From NCBI RefSeq assembly GCF_000482325.1, contig NZ_AXVA01000005.1, forward strand, positions 199,653 to 263,652: DNA of 64,000 nt. The letters are read 5' to 3'. This document shows positions 38,253-47,427 of the stretch, in pieces (position 1 is the first letter of the stretch; each line of letters begins with the position of its first letter). Made by a program: the position numbers and the translations under genes. Source of the stretch: Bacillus sp. UNC438CL73TsuS30 (lineage in GTDB: Bacteria; Bacillota; Bacilli; Bacillales; Cytobacillaceae). The notes under the pieces were generated by a model, which was not told the origin of the DNA, made no database searches, and saw only the letters and a list, made by a program, of their open reading frames with translations.

Positions 38253-39450
38253 ATTTAAATATTCAGGTCGTGATCGCCGCGGAAAGAAACAGGGCACAGT
38301 AACTGCAGCATCAAGACGGGAGGCCATGGTCAAGCTAAAAGAAGAGGGTATCAGGGTTGTTGAAATGACTGAAGTTCCAGAAACGCTCATGACTATGGAA
38401 TTAACAATTGGGAATCCAGTCAAGCTTCAGGATTTTGTCATTTATTTGAGGCAATTTGCCACTTTGCTTAAAGCAGGTGTTACCATTGTAGATGCTACCG
38501 GGGTGCTTGCCGCTCAAACAGAAAGTAAAGCACTGAAACGTGTATTATTAGATGTAGAACAAGAATTAAGAGAAGGAAATGCCTTTTCTGATACTGTTTC
38601 AAAGCACAACAAGGTCTTTAATTCGATGTTTGTCAATATGGTTAAAGCTGGAGAAGTTAGTGGAAACATGGACGGGACTCTTGAACGTCTAGCGGAAGAT
38701 TTTGAAAAACAACACCATACGAGGCAAAAAGTAGTTTCAGCGCTAACGTATCCCCTTGCAATAGGAATTCTTGCTATTTTAGCTGTTATCTTCTTGTTAG
38801 TCGGTGTTGTCCCAAAGTTTGTAACGATGTTTGCTGATATGAAAATTGAACTACCAGCTATTACGAAATTTGTCTTAAAATGTAGTGAATTTATGCAGTC
38901 ATTTTGGTGGCTTGTTTTACTTCTATTTATTGCTTTTTACTTTTTCTTTATGTTCATGAAAAAAAATAAGAGGGCTAAATACTTTTTAGATTACGCCCTT
39001 TTAAGGATGCCAATATTCGGCAAAATGATGCAAAAAGCACAAATTGCAAGAATGATGAGGACACTGAGTACGTTATTTTCTAGCTCTGTTCCCATACTAC
39101 AATCGATGTCAATTGTTGAAAAGGTTGTTGAAAATGAAGTCATTTCTAAGGTCATTCGTGAGTCCCGTAATTCCCTTGAGAAAGGGCGGTCGATGACTGA
39201 GCCGATGACTAATCATTGGGCCTTTCCTCCCCTTGTAACTCAGATGATTTCGATTGGTGAGGGAACTGGGGCTTTAGACGCAATGTTATCTAAGATAGCA
39301 GAATTCTATGAAAAAGAAGTTGAAGCAGGGACTGACAGATTAAAATCATTAATTGAGCCAATTATGATTGTCTTTTTGGCAGGAATTGTAGGGGTTATTG
39401 TTCTTTCTATCATGATGCCAATGTTCTCAATGTACGACCAAATGAGCTAA
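38245..39450 (+). CDS. pilC: PilC, type IV pilus inner-membrane platform protein
   Basis: PilC (GspF family) is the integral membrane platform that couples PilB/PilT to the growing pilus. Two GspF domains are visible, about 65-190 and 270-390. Each ends with a membrane helix (YPLAIGILAILAVIFLLVGVVPKFV; IEPIMIVFLAGIVGVIVLSIMMPMFSMYDQ), with a third at about 220-240. The N-terminus MPRFKYSGRDRRGKKQGTVTA is typical. Length (401 aa) is standard. Confidence 0.96.
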   Translation: MPRFKYSGRDRRGKKQGTVTAASRREAMVKLKEEGIRVVEMTEVPETLMTMELTIGNPVKLQDFVIYLRQFATLLKAGVTIVDATGVLAAQTESKALKRVLLDVEQELREGNAFSDTVSKHNKVFNSMFVNMVKAGEVSGNMDGTLERLAEDFEKQHHTRQKVVSALTYPLAIGILAILAVIFLLVGVVPKFVTMFADMKIELPAITKFVLKCSEFMQSFWWLVLLLFIAFYFFFMFMKKNKRAKYFLDYALLRMPIFGKMMQKAQIARMMRTLSTLFSSSVPILQSMSIVEKVVENEVISKVIRESRNSLEKGRSMTEPMTNHWAFPPLVTQMISIGEGTGALDAMLSKIAEFYEKEVEAGTDRLKSLIEPIMIVFLAGIVGVIVLSIMMPMFSMYDQMS

Positions 39451-39590
39451 AAAAATATTTTTAACATCACAATACAATTTCCCAAAATTTGCGACAGAAA
39501 ATGATAAAAAACATCTTTTCTATTTCTGTCAGTTATTGTATACTCATAGAGAAATAATACTAGGTTCATAGAACCAGAGGGAGTGGAAAA
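39451..39590 (+). promoter_or_regulatory. Leader of the major pilin gene with two inverted repeats
   Basis: The gap between pilC and the pilin gene holds GACAGAAA (39493-39500) facing TTTCTGTC (39523-39530), a perfect 8-bp inverted repeat. A -10-like TATACT follows (39539-39544) with no good -35. A small hairpin GGTTC-ATA-GAACC (39563-39575) stands just before the GAGGGAGTGG ribosome site. The pilin may be transcribed separately, and the hairpin may protect the 5' end of its message. Confidence 0.5.
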
Positions 39591-40055
39591 ATGGTACAAG
39601 CTTTAAAACAAAGAATGAAGGAACAAAAAGGTTTTACCTTAATTGAACTGTTAGCAGTAATCATTATTTTGGGGATTATTGCTGCAATTGCAATTCCAGC
39701 AATTGGAAATGTGATATCGAAATCTGATGATAAGGCTAAAGTACAAGAAGCATTACAAATCGTTAATGCTGCAAAATACTACATTGCTGATAAAAATCCC
39801 AACGCTACAACAAACTTTACGGCTACAGCCAGTGTACCTTCAGGGTTGACTGCAGCAAATAATGTTTCTTTAGCAGATTATCTTGACCATATAAAGGATA
39901 GTAATTTTGTAGTTACTGCGACCTACGATCAAGCTACAGGGAAATATAAATACACTATCACTGGCCATGGTGCTGTTAGTGTTGTTAAAACTAAATTTAC
40001 AACTATAACTACTGATTATGTTTCAGAGCAAGATTTAGTGAATTATAGTAAATGA
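39591..40055 (+). CDS. pilA: Major type IVa pilin
   Basis: The 154-aa prepilin begins with a 14-residue basic leader ending in QKG. The mature N-terminus is FTLIELLAVIIILGIIAAIAIPAI, with Phe1 and Glu5 of a classical type IVa pilin. Cleavage after Gly14 gives 140 residues. The globular part is Ala/Thr/Asn-rich and has no cysteine, so the C-terminal disulfide loop of many Gram-negative pilins is absent. Strong GAGGGAGTGG precedes the ATG. The stop overlaps the start of the prepilin peptidase gene by 4 nt. Confidence 0.93.
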   Translation: MVQALKQRMKEQKGFTLIELLAVIIILGIIAAIAIPAIGNVISKSDDKAKVQEALQIVNAAKYYIADKNPNATTNFTATASVPSGLTAANNVSLADYLDHIKDSNFVVTATYDQATGKYKYTITGHGAVSVVKTKFTTITTDYVSEQDLVNYSK

Positions 40056-40807
40056 TAAAGGTTTTATTACTCATTTATGGTCTTATACTCGGCTCCTTCT
40101 TCAACGTAGTGGGCCTGAGAGTCCCATTAAAGAAGTCAGTTGTAACACCAAGATCTGCATGTCCGACTTGTGGGCATCAGTTGACACCATTTGAACTTAT
40201 TCCGGTTATATCATACATGTTTCAAGGGGGAAAATGCCGCGGCTGTAAGTCGCGGATTTCTCCTATCTATCCGATTTTTGAATTACTAACTGGAATCCTT
40301 TTTTTAACAGCACCATACTTGGTAGGATGGTCTTGGGAATTATTGATTGCCTTAACACTAATCTCAATGTTTATGATAATCATTGTTTCAGATATTCACT
40401 ATATGATCATCCCTGATAAAATTTTACTTTGGTTTGCAGGGATTTTTTTATTGGAAAGAATCTTCATACCGTTAAGCCCCTGGTGGGATAGCCTGCTGGG
40501 AATGGTAACAGGATTTCTCCTCCTCCTCATCATTGCTCTCGTTAGCAAGGGTGGAATGGGGTTTGGGGATGTGAAACTTTATGCATTGCTTGGTTTTGTA
40601 CTAGGAATTAAACTAGTACTTTTATCCTTCTTTTTATCGACATTATATGGTGCAGTGATTGGCGGCCTTGCATTAATCTTTAAAATTGTAAAAAGACGCC
40701 AGCCAATTCCGTTTGGTCCCTTTATAGCAGCGGGAACATTGACTGCATATTTTTGGGGAACCGATTTAATCAACATGTATTTTCAATTTCTTAATCAAGG
40801 ATTTTAA
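40052..40807 (+). CDS. pilD: Prepilin peptidase (PilD/ComC)
   Basis: This membrane aspartic protease cuts prepilin leaders and may N-methylate the new N-terminus. The N-terminal domain has four cysteines (CPTC...CRGC, about 32-64) as a zinc site. The catalytic aspartates are in SDIHYMIIPD and GMGFGDVK (peptidase A24). About seven membrane helices are present. It occupies the place of comC in B. subtilis and so probably also processes ComG pseudopilins if those exist. Length is 251 aa. Confidence 0.95.
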   Translation: MIKVLLLIYGLILGSFFNVVGLRVPLKKSVVTPRSACPTCGHQLTPFELIPVISYMFQGGKCRGCKSRISPIYPIFELLTGILFLTAPYLVGWSWELLIALTLISMFMIIIVSDIHYMIIPDKILLWFAGIFLLERIFIPLSPWWDSLLGMVTGFLLLLIIALVSKGGMGFGDVKLYALLGFVLGIKLVLLSFFLSTLYGAVIGGLALIFKIVKRRQPIPFGPFIAAGTLTAYFWGTDLINMYFQFLNQGF

Positions 40808-40822
40808 TAAGGGGTTTTTAAA

Positions 40823-41818
40823 ATGGCTTTTTCCCTTTTCACACCCAAAAATCGAATCATTAACCTGGTATTGAATGACCATTCGGTTCGCCTTGTTGAA
40901 TTAAAGCAAGCGAATCCGCCTATTGTACAGAGATGGAATGAACGCTTCATACCGCCTGGGCTAATTAGTGATGGGAAGATTGCTGATGTTGATTCCTTAT
41001 CTGGCATTCTTGAAGAATGTATTGATGAATGGAAAATTCAGCGTCGGCCCATCCGCTTTATCGTTCCAGATCAGTTGGTGATTATCCGTAAGGTCTCAAT
41101 TCCAGCAGAAATTCAGGATGATGAACTGAAGGGATATCTTTATTTAGAACTTGGTTCAAGTATTCACCTGCCATTTGAAGAACCGGTTTTTGATTATTAT
41201 TTATTAGATGACAATGGTAAGACAAAGGAATTATTGCTATTTGCTGCACCCGAACAGCATGTTACTGAATACGCTGACTTATTTTCACAACTGAAGCTAA
41301 ACCCGATTGCAGCAGATATTTCACCGCTTGCTTTATATCGGTTATATCATACGCTTGAAATGAACCGACCAAACGAAGTTCTATTTACCATTCAGTTTGA
41401 TTTGACAAGTGTAAATTTGTGTATTTTTGAAGAAACGGTCCCGCTAGTGATGCGTCAGTTTCCATTACCTTTTAATTTAGAACAATGGGAAATCAAACGG
41501 AATGTGCTGGGTAAAATGGACTATAAATTTATTGGTGAATCAGAAGAACTAGCGATACAGATTGAAGATATCTTTAGAGAAATCAATATGCTTCATGATT
41601 TTTACCGATATTCCCTCAGTAACGACAAGCATGATGTCACCAAGTTTTTGTTAAATGGCGACCATCCCATGCTTACAGCTATATATGATGAAATGGTCGA
41701 AAGATTTGAAATGCCGATCGATCGAATTTCACTAGAAAATGATTCAAAAGGAAAAACCGAAAGCGTACCCGAAAATATTTTATTAACTCTAGGACTCGCT
41801 TTAAAAGAGGTGAAATAA
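40823..41818 (+). CDS. pilM: PilM, actin-like pilus assembly protein
   Basis: PilM is a cytoplasmic actin/FtsA-fold protein that binds the N-terminal tail of PilN and links the motor to the membrane complex. The family traits are the N-terminus NRIINLVLNDHSVRLVELK, the segment FIVPDQLVIIRKVSIPAEI and a late GLALKEV. Length (331 aa) is near normal. ATG follows AAGGGG. The pilN start overlaps its stop (TAATG), so translation is coupled. Confidence 0.85.
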   Translation: MAFSLFTPKNRIINLVLNDHSVRLVELKQANPPIVQRWNERFIPPGLISDGKIADVDSLSGILEECIDEWKIQRRPIRFIVPDQLVIIRKVSIPAEIQDDELKGYLYLELGSSIHLPFEEPVFDYYLLDDNGKTKELLLFAAPEQHVTEYADLFSQLKLNPIAADISPLALYRLYHTLEMNRPNEVLFTIQFDLTSVNLCIFEETVPLVMRQFPLPFNLEQWEIKRNVLGKMDYKFIGESEELAIQIEDIFREINMLHDFYRYSLSNDKHDVTKFLLNGDHPMLTAIYDEMVERFEMPIDRISLENDSKGKTESVPENILLTLGLALKEVK

Positions 41819-42693
41819 TGCTAGTAGAAATTAACCTGCTTCCTAAGAAAGAACCGAAAAAGATTAACTTGATCATTGCTCTAGGCAGTGTACTAGCATT
41901 ATTTTTGCTGATTGGCGGTTTCTATCTTTGGCAAATCAATTCAACAAAAAGCGACGTTGCAGAGGTTGACAGACAAATCTCGATGACACAGAAAATTGCT
42001 GAACAGCAACAGCAAAAAACGGATTCAGCTGAATCTACCAATTCCGTTAGCCAATTAAAAGGTGCTATCGAATGGGCGAACAGCTATCCAATCCATACGA
42101 TTCCTGTCATGAAACATCTGACTTTACTATTACCGGAGCGAGGTTTTATTCAATCGTTTGGTTATACGGAAGCAGGAACTGTTTCGCTAACTGTTCAATT
42201 TGATAGTGCTAGAGAAGCTGCCTATTTCTTGGACAGCCTTAATGAATCCAAATGGATTGAGGAAGCCAATTTGAATTCATTATCAACTACTGAAACTAAT
42301 ACAGCAGATACCGCAGCTGTTTCAAATAATCAAACAAACACAACAAGTGCAAATACAAGTACTAATAATCAATCAAATACAACTAATAACGCTTCAAATG
42401 ATACCAGCCAGAGTAATAATTCAGATAAGTCGGATAATAATTCATCACAAACAACTACAAATTCAAATGAATCGAATAGTACTACTACAAGTCAATCAAA
42501 TCAAACAAGTAGTACAACAAGTACATCATCTACAAACAATTCAAGTAGTACTTCAAATTCAACGAATAATAAAAAATTCAAAAAGTATTTACCTCGTTAT
42601 ATAGGACAATTTGAAATCAAATTAAATAAAGATAAAATCAAAGAAATTCTTGATAAGGGTATAAAGGATAAGGAAGGAGTGACCGGTTCATGA
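41818..42693 (+). CDS. pilN: PilN, pilus alignment protein with Asn/Ser/Thr-rich insert
   Basis: PilN is a bitopic membrane protein. Its cytoplasmic tail VEINLLP (residues 3-9) is the motif that docks into PilM. A membrane helix (about 20-40), coiled coil (42-70) and ferredoxin-like domain (75-155) follow. Residues about 160-250 are almost only Asn, Ser and Thr, and a basic 40-residue end (KKFKKYLPRYIGQFEIKL...) closes the protein. Typical PilN is about 180-200 aa, so this 291-aa form is extended. It overlaps pilO by 4 nt. Confidence 0.85.
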   Translation: MLVEINLLPKKEPKKINLIIALGSVLALFLLIGGFYLWQINSTKSDVAEVDRQISMTQKIAEQQQQKTDSAESTNSVSQLKGAIEWANSYPIHTIPVMKHLTLLLPERGFIQSFGYTEAGTVSLTVQFDSAREAAYFLDSLNESKWIEEANLNSLSTTETNTADTAAVSNNQTNTTSANTSTNNQSNTTNNASNDTSQSNNSDKSDNNSSQTTTNSNESNSTTTSQSNQTSSTTSTSSTNNSSSTSNSTNNKKFKKYLPRYIGQFEIKLNKDKIKEILDKGIKDKEGVTGS

Positions 42694-43496
42694 AACTATC
42701 ATTCCTAAAAAAACGTAAATTTCTTGCGCTAATCGGCATACTTTTACTTGTTTTACTTATCGTTATTGCCCAATTCAGCTTATTATCACCATTAAAATCC
42801 GATTTAACAATGAAACAGCAGCAATTGCAATCAGAACAAAAGCTATTGGATATCGCTAGTCAAAAGACAGAAGAAGCAGCTGCGAATGTTGCAGATGATA
42901 CACGGGAGCTACAGAAAAAGATTCCTGTTAAGCCACTTCAAGACCAGTTTATCTTGGATTTGGAAAAAGCTGAGACTGTTTCTAATAATGAAATAAAATC
43001 CTACGGTTTTTCAAAGGATGCAGATGTTAGCACAGGAACAGATCAAGCAAACACTGGAAATACGACAGCAGGAAATACCAACTCAACTCAAAGTACATCA
43101 GCAAATGCAAATGCAAGTGGAACGGACCAAGCAGCTGCCAATCAAAACACATCAACTCAGCAGGCAGCTTCAGCAGTACCGAGCGGAATGAAAAAGCTAA
43201 CCGTTTCATTAAGTGTAGAATCACCTAGCTATGAAGACTTTGAAAAGTTTGTTCAATCACTAGAATCTTTAAAACGCATTGTCGTAGTAGAAACTATAAG
43301 TTATTCTAGTAGTGGTGAAATAACTTCGCTTGACCAAAAAAATCAACCGCTTTTGTATACTCTCACTGTTTCAACTTATTACATGCCCGGCCTAGCTGAC
43401 TTAGCCTCACAAGTACCAAAACTTGATGCACCGGCACCTGCGCATAAGGACAATCCATTAAGTACATTTGCAGATACTACCGAAAAGGCTAATTAA
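42690..43496 (+). CDS. pilO: PilO, pilus alignment protein with low-complexity insert
   Basis: PilO is the partner of PilN in the membrane alignment complex. It has a short basic cytoplasmic tail, one membrane helix (about 11-30), a coiled coil (32-70) and a ferredoxin-like domain (about 75-215). That domain is interrupted by a Thr/Ala/Asn/Gly-rich stretch (about 112-165) before MKKLTVSLSVESPSYEDFEKFVQSLE. Length (268 aa) is longer than the usual 200. It is the last gene of the plus-strand pilus operon. No pilP or pilQ follows. Confidence 0.83.
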   Translation: MKLSFLKKRKFLALIGILLLVLLIVIAQFSLLSPLKSDLTMKQQQLQSEQKLLDIASQKTEEAAANVADDTRELQKKIPVKPLQDQFILDLEKAETVSNNEIKSYGFSKDADVSTGTDQANTGNTTAGNTNSTQSTSANANASGTDQAAANQNTSTQQAASAVPSGMKKLTVSLSVESPSYEDFEKFVQSLESLKRIVVVETISYSSSGEITSLDQKNQPLLYTLTVSTYYMPGLADLASQVPKLDAPAPAHKDNPLSTFADTTEKAN

Positions 43497-43526
43497 AAAC
43501 TGAAAAATTTGACGAAAGTCTACGAT

Positions 43527-43560
43527 AACAAGACGACAAAAGTCTTGTTATTTTTTTTTG
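43527..43560 (+). terminator. Terminator of the pilus operon
   Basis: AACAAGAC (43527-43534) pairs with GTCTTGTT (43542-43549), followed by nine T. Confidence 0.92.
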
Positions 43561-43615
43561 TCAATATGATAGGATGGAACAAATTAGCAGTTTGGTAGAG
43601 AGAGGTGTACAAATA

Positions 43616-44692
43616 GTGGACAAGCCCAATAAAAATGGACGGACCATCACAATTAAATTAAATGGTGAACCACATACGTTTCAGGAAGAGATAAAAGAAG
43701 ATGAAAAAATAGAAACAAGGCAGCTCCAGCCGGAAGTAATAGATGTAGAATCTAATCAGGAAGAAAAGGATGTTTTTTTGGAAACAGCTGCTGCTCAAGA
43801 GTCGATGGATGAAAGTTTTGATTGGATTATCCCTGAGACAACTGAGCATGAAATCGAAGAATACAAAATTGTTCATCACCAAAAAAACAAGAAAAGCAAT
43901 TTACCTAAGATTGCATCCTTTACCACCAGCACCAAAAATAAGGATGGAAAAGGATTCCAATCCATCATTATTTCAGCCGTATTTGCCATCATTCTTGGTA
44001 CCGGTTTTGGTTTTCTTATGCTTAAACTCGTGCTTACCGAACATAGCAATAAGCCGGCAACCGAGCAAGTCCTAACAGAGGAGCAAGGTGGCCAAAAAGC
44101 CGAAACACCTGCAGCAACAGGTGCAATAGCTTCCGTAAAGCCTCTTACCACCTTTGTTATTCAGGGCGGTGTTTTTTCTTCGAAAGATGGGGCTCAAGCA
44201 ACTGCCGGTCAGTTAGCGGAAAAAGGAGTACCTGCACAGTCAGTTGAAATTGACAGCAAACAGTATTTATTTTTAGGAGTGGCAAGTACGATTGATGATG
44301 CTAAAAAGCTTGGGAGTAATTATAAAGATGATGGAGTCGCAGATGTATGGGCTAAATCGCTTCCGGTTGACCAAAAGGATATCACTGGAGTAAATGCCGC
44401 AGATAAAACATTCCTTGATACAGCAGGTGCCGTCTATCAGGACCTTTCCGAAGTAACAGCAGTTGCCCTGTTAACTGAAAGTATTCCAGAGGAATCGTTT
44501 AAAACCGTATCCGCATTAATCGCGAAAACAGATAGTACGGGACTGAAAAATACAAAGGTAAAAAGCCTGCAAAATTTTCTGGCTACAGCTGCCGAAAAAG
44601 TAGCGAACTATCAAAAAAACAAAGATCAGAATAATCTTGTAGAAGCTCAACAAAATCTACTAAATTTTCTTTCCTTATATTATTCTCTGTAA
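43616..44692 (+). CDS. spoIIB: SpoIIB, SPOR-domain sporulation protein
   Basis: SpoIIB helps localise the engulfment machinery and septal peptidoglycan breakdown during sporulation. It has an acidic cytoplasmic part, one membrane helix (about 117-140) and an extracellular SPOR domain (about 175-250; TTFVIQGGVFSSKDGAQATAGQLAEKG...YLFLGVASTIDDAKKLG). The C-terminal helical region is longer than SPOR alone. The start chosen is GTG 43616, 9 nt after GAGAGGTG; an in-frame ATG at 43574 has no ribosome site. The position before maf matches B. subtilis. Confidence 0.87.
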   Translation: MDKPNKNGRTITIKLNGEPHTFQEEIKEDEKIETRQLQPEVIDVESNQEEKDVFLETAAAQESMDESFDWIIPETTEHEIEEYKIVHHQKNKKSNLPKIASFTTSTKNKDGKGFQSIIISAVFAIILGTGFGFLMLKLVLTEHSNKPATEQVLTEEQGGQKAETPAATGAIASVKPLTTFVIQGGVFSSKDGAQATAGQLAEKGVPAQSVEIDSKQYLFLGVASTIDDAKKLGSNYKDDGVADVWAKSLPVDQKDITGVNAADKTFLDTAGAVYQDLSEVTAVALLTESIPEESFKTVSALIAKTDSTGLKNTKVKSLQNFLATAAEKVANYQKNKDQNNLVEAQQNLLNFLSLYYSL

Positions 44693-44748
44693 TCAAATTT
44701 CGACATCGATAACACAAATCGCTATTTTCCGGGAAATAAAAATAGCAA

Positions 44749-44780
44749 AAAAGCCTGTTCAAAAATGGACAGGCTTTTCA
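44749..44780 (+). terminator. Terminator after spoIIB
   Basis: AAAAGCCTGT pairs with ACAGGCTTTT (44769-44778) around a 10-nt loop. Confidence 0.85.
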
Positions 44781-44920
44781 TCATGAACATAAATTTAATT
44801 GTATAATTTGACAATTTTCTTCAAATTTTAACGATATATAAATTGTTTGCAAAGGCATTATCTGATACGATTGTTTTGTATCTCCCTATAATGAAAAATG
44901 CAAAAAGGTAAGGTGATGAA

Positions 44921-45493
44921 ATGCAGAACCTCATTTTAGCCTCTTCTTCTCCACGGCGAAAAGAACTTCTAGAAAACCTCCGCCTATCTTTCGCAATTTC
45001 AAGTAGCGATGTTGATGAAAGCTTTGAACCACATCTTTCACCAGAGGAAGTCGTAATGGAGCTTGCCAGCCGCAAAGCCCGGGTCGTTTTTAAAGAGAAC
45101 CCCGAAGCTTTTGTGATTGGGGCTGATACCATCGTGGTTGCGAATGGCCAAATCTTAGGAAAGCCAGCGAATGAAGCAGAAGCTAGCAGTATGTTAAGGA
45201 AACTTTCAGGAACACAGCATGAAGTATACACAGGTGTTGCCATCATTTCTTCAGAAAGCTCTACCCAATTTTATGAAAAAACAGAAGTTTGGTTTTGGGA
45301 GTTAACGGATGAGGAAATTAACTTTTATGCGCAAAGTGGGGAACCGCTTGATAAAGCAGGTGCATATGGCATCCAAGGACTAGGGAGCATGCTTGTCAAA
45401 AAAATAAATGGAGATTATTTTGCGGTTGTCGGCCTGCCGGTTGCACGAACGGTTCGGGAATTAAAACGGCTAGGCTATCCATTGCCGTATTAA
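44921..45493 (+). CDS. maf: Maf-family nucleoside triphosphate pyrophosphatase
   Basis: Maf hydrolyses non-canonical and pyrimidine nucleotides (dTTP/UTP type) and is linked to septum control in Bacillus. The signature is LASSSPRRKELLENL (6-20), followed by GADTIVVANGQILGKP and DKAGAYGIQGLGSMLVKKINGDYFAVVGLP. Length is 190 aa. ATG 44921 follows AAGGTGATG. The following radC is 37 bp away. Confidence 0.95.
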   Translation: MQNLILASSSPRRKELLENLRLSFAISSSDVDESFEPHLSPEEVVMELASRKARVVFKENPEAFVIGADTIVVANGQILGKPANEAEASSMLRKLSGTQHEVYTGVAIISSESSTQFYEKTEVWFWELTDEEINFYAQSGEPLDKAGAYGIQGLGSMLVKKINGDYFAVVGLPVARTVRELKRLGYPLPY

Positions 45494-45530
45494 GTGTTCA
45501 TTAACTCCCAATTAAAAGGGAGGAAAAAAA

Positions 45531-46220
45531 GTGTCCACTAATTCATTAATGATTCGGGATTTCCCTCAGGATGAACGTCCAAGAGAACGGTTTATTCAAC
45601 ATGGTCCACAAAGCTTGTCCAATCATGAGCTCATTGCCATTTTATTAAGAACGGGTACAAAGGATGAGTCCGTTCTGCAATTATCGAATCGCCTTTTAAC
45701 CCATTTTGAAGGATTACGTTTGCTGAAATCGGCCACCTTGGAAGAAATTACTGAAATAAAAGGGATTGGTTCAGCAAAAGCGATTCAAATTCTTGCGGCC
45801 GTTGAAATTGGCAGAAGGATTGCCAATTTAAATTACAATGATCGTTATGTCATTCGCTCCCCAGAGGACGGGGCCAATTTTGTCATGAATGACATGCGCT
45901 TTTTGTCACAGGAGCACTTTGTCTGCCTCTATTTAAATACGAAAAATCAGGTGCTTCATAAACAAACCATTTTTATTGGCAGTTTGAATGCATCGATTGT
46001 ACATCCTAGGGAAGTATTCCGCGAGGCATTAAAACGTTCGGCAGCTTCTATTATCGCTTTGCATAACCACCCCTCTGGAGATCCGTCTCCGAGCCGTGAG
46101 GATATTGAGGTGACGAAGCGTTTAGTTGAGTGTGGAAAAATGATTGGAATCGAGGTCCTTGATCATCTGATCATTGGTGAAAACAAATTTGTCTCACTCA
46201 AGGAAAAAGGTTATTTATAA
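45531..46220 (+). CDS. radC: RadC/JAB-domain protein
   Basis: RadC (YsxA) has an N-terminal helix-hairpin-helix-like region (about 20-95; IKGIGSAKAIQILAAVEIGRR) and a C-terminal JAB/MPN metallo-domain. The JAMM metal motif is LHNHPSGDPSPSREDIEVTKRL, with both His, Ser and Asp present. The real activity is not settled; the older DNA-repair role is doubtful. The start is GTG 45531, after AGGGAGG. Length is 229 aa. Confidence 0.93.
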   Translation: MSTNSLMIRDFPQDERPRERFIQHGPQSLSNHELIAILLRTGTKDESVLQLSNRLLTHFEGLRLLKSATLEEITEIKGIGSAKAIQILAAVEIGRRIANLNYNDRYVIRSPEDGANFVMNDMRFLSQEHFVCLYLNTKNQVLHKQTIFIGSLNASIVHPREVFREALKRSAASIIALHNHPSGDPSPSREDIEVTKRLVECGKMIGIEVLDHLIIGENKFVSLKEKGYL

Positions 46221-46234
46221 CAATAGGTTTTTAT

Positions 46235-46264
46235 TTGACTCTAGGCTATAATATTAGTTATGAT
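46235..46264 (+). promoter_or_regulatory. Candidate promoter of mreB
   Basis: TTGACT (46235-46240), an 18-bp spacer and TATGAT (46259-46264) would give a 5' leader of over 100 nt before the mreB ATG. A TATAAT at 46247-46252 is a second possible -10. Confidence 0.6.
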
Positions 46265-46383
46265 TTTTTAGGACTGTTTTGGAATTTTACGTTTTTTTTA
46301 CAAACAATAAAGTTCGATTAAATGGTAAAGACATTACCTTTAAGAATATTTGCATTTTCGTATCAGAAAGGGAGATACAACGT

Positions 46384-47406
46384 ATGTTTGGAATTGGTTC
46401 AAGAGACCTAGGAATTGATTTAGGTACTGCAAATACACTTGTATTTGTAAAAGGAAAAGGAATTGTTTTACGGGAGCCATCCGTAGTGGCTTTACAAACC
46501 GATACAAAATCGATTATCGCTGTCGGAAATGACGCAAAGAACATGATTGGCCGTACACCGGGGAATGTAGTTGCCTTAAGGCCGATGAAAGACGGCGTCA
46601 TTGCCGATTTTGAAACGACTGCCAAGATGATGAAGCATTATATCAGCCAGGCACAGAAGAACAAGGGTGTTTTTGCAGGTAAGCCATATGTCATGGTTTG
46701 TGTACCATCTGGAATTACTGCGGTTGAAGAAAGAGCAGTAATTGATGCAACACGTCAAGCTGGGGCGAAAGATGCCTATACCATTGAAGAACCGTTTGCA
46801 GCTGCGATTGGGGCAAATCTCCCGGTTTGGGAACCAACAGGAAGCATGGTAGTGGATATTGGCGGCGGAACTACAGAGGTCGCAATTATTTCCCTTGGTG
46901 GTATCGTAACGAGCCAATCCATCCGCACTGCCGGCAATGATATGGACGAATCGATTATTTCGTTTATTCGCAAGAATTACAACCTCATGATTGGGGATCG
47001 TACTGCCGAAACCATTAAGATGGAAATTGGTTCTGCTGGTGATCTGGATGGAATTGAAAATATGGAAATCCGCGGCCGTGACTTATTAACTGGTCTGCCA
47101 AAAACCATTGAAATTACAGCTAAAGAAATTGCGGTTGCCTTAAAAGACACCGTATATGCCATCGTTGACGCGGTGAAAAATACGCTTGAAAAAACTCCGC
47201 CGGAACTTGCGGCTGATATTATGGATCGCGGCATCGTGTTAACAGGCGGTGGAGCGCTCCTCAGAAACTTGGACAAGGTGATTAGTGAAGAAACAAAAAT
47301 GCCGGTTCTTATTGCTGAAAACCCGCTTGACTGTGTGGCAATCGGAACAGGTAAAGCATTAGATCAAATTCACATATTTAAAAATAAAGCGAAAGACTCA
47401 CGCTAG
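46384..47406 (+). CDS. mreB: MreB, actin-like rod-shape protein
   Basis: MreB polymerises under the membrane and guides side-wall peptidoglycan synthesis. [36 protein letters not shown] is the typical start, with the phosphate-1 motif [23 protein letters not shown] (phosphate-2) and the adenosine motif [13 protein letters not shown] follow. ATG 46384 lies after AAAGGGAGA. The in-frame upstream extension from 46279 has no ribosome site and unlike composition. Length is 340 aa. It heads the mre genes. Confidence 0.97.
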   Translation: MFGIGSRDLGIDLGTANTLVFVKGKGIVLREPSVVALQTDTKSIIAVGNDAKNMIGRTPGNVVALRPMKDGVIADFETTAKMMKHYISQAQKNKGVFAGKPYVMVCVPSGITAVEERAVIDATRQAGAKDAYTIEEPFAAAIGANLPVWEPTGSMVVDIGGGTTEVAIISLGGIVTSQSIRTAGNDMDESIISFIRKNYNLMIGDRTAETIKMEIGSAGDLDGIENMEIRGRDLLTGLPKTIEITAKEIAVALKDTVYAIVDAVKNTLEKTPPELAADIMDRGIVLTGGGALLRNLDKVISEETKMPVLIAENPLDCVAIGTGKALDQIHIFKNKAKDSR

Positions 47407-47427
47407 AAAAATAGAGGTGTATAAATC

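Noticed and set aside
42347..42604. Second plus-strand ORF inside pilN
   Set aside because: An Ile/Gln-rich frame-shifted reading of the Asn/Ser/Thr-rich insert.
44821..45246. Minus-strand ORF of 141 codons opposite maf
   Set aside because: Ser/Ala/Leu-rich shadow of the maf coding frame without a ribosome site.
46279..46383. N-terminal extension of MreB
   Set aside because: The 35 extra residues lack a ribosome site and are absent from MreB; ATG 46384 has a good site and the conserved N-terminus.
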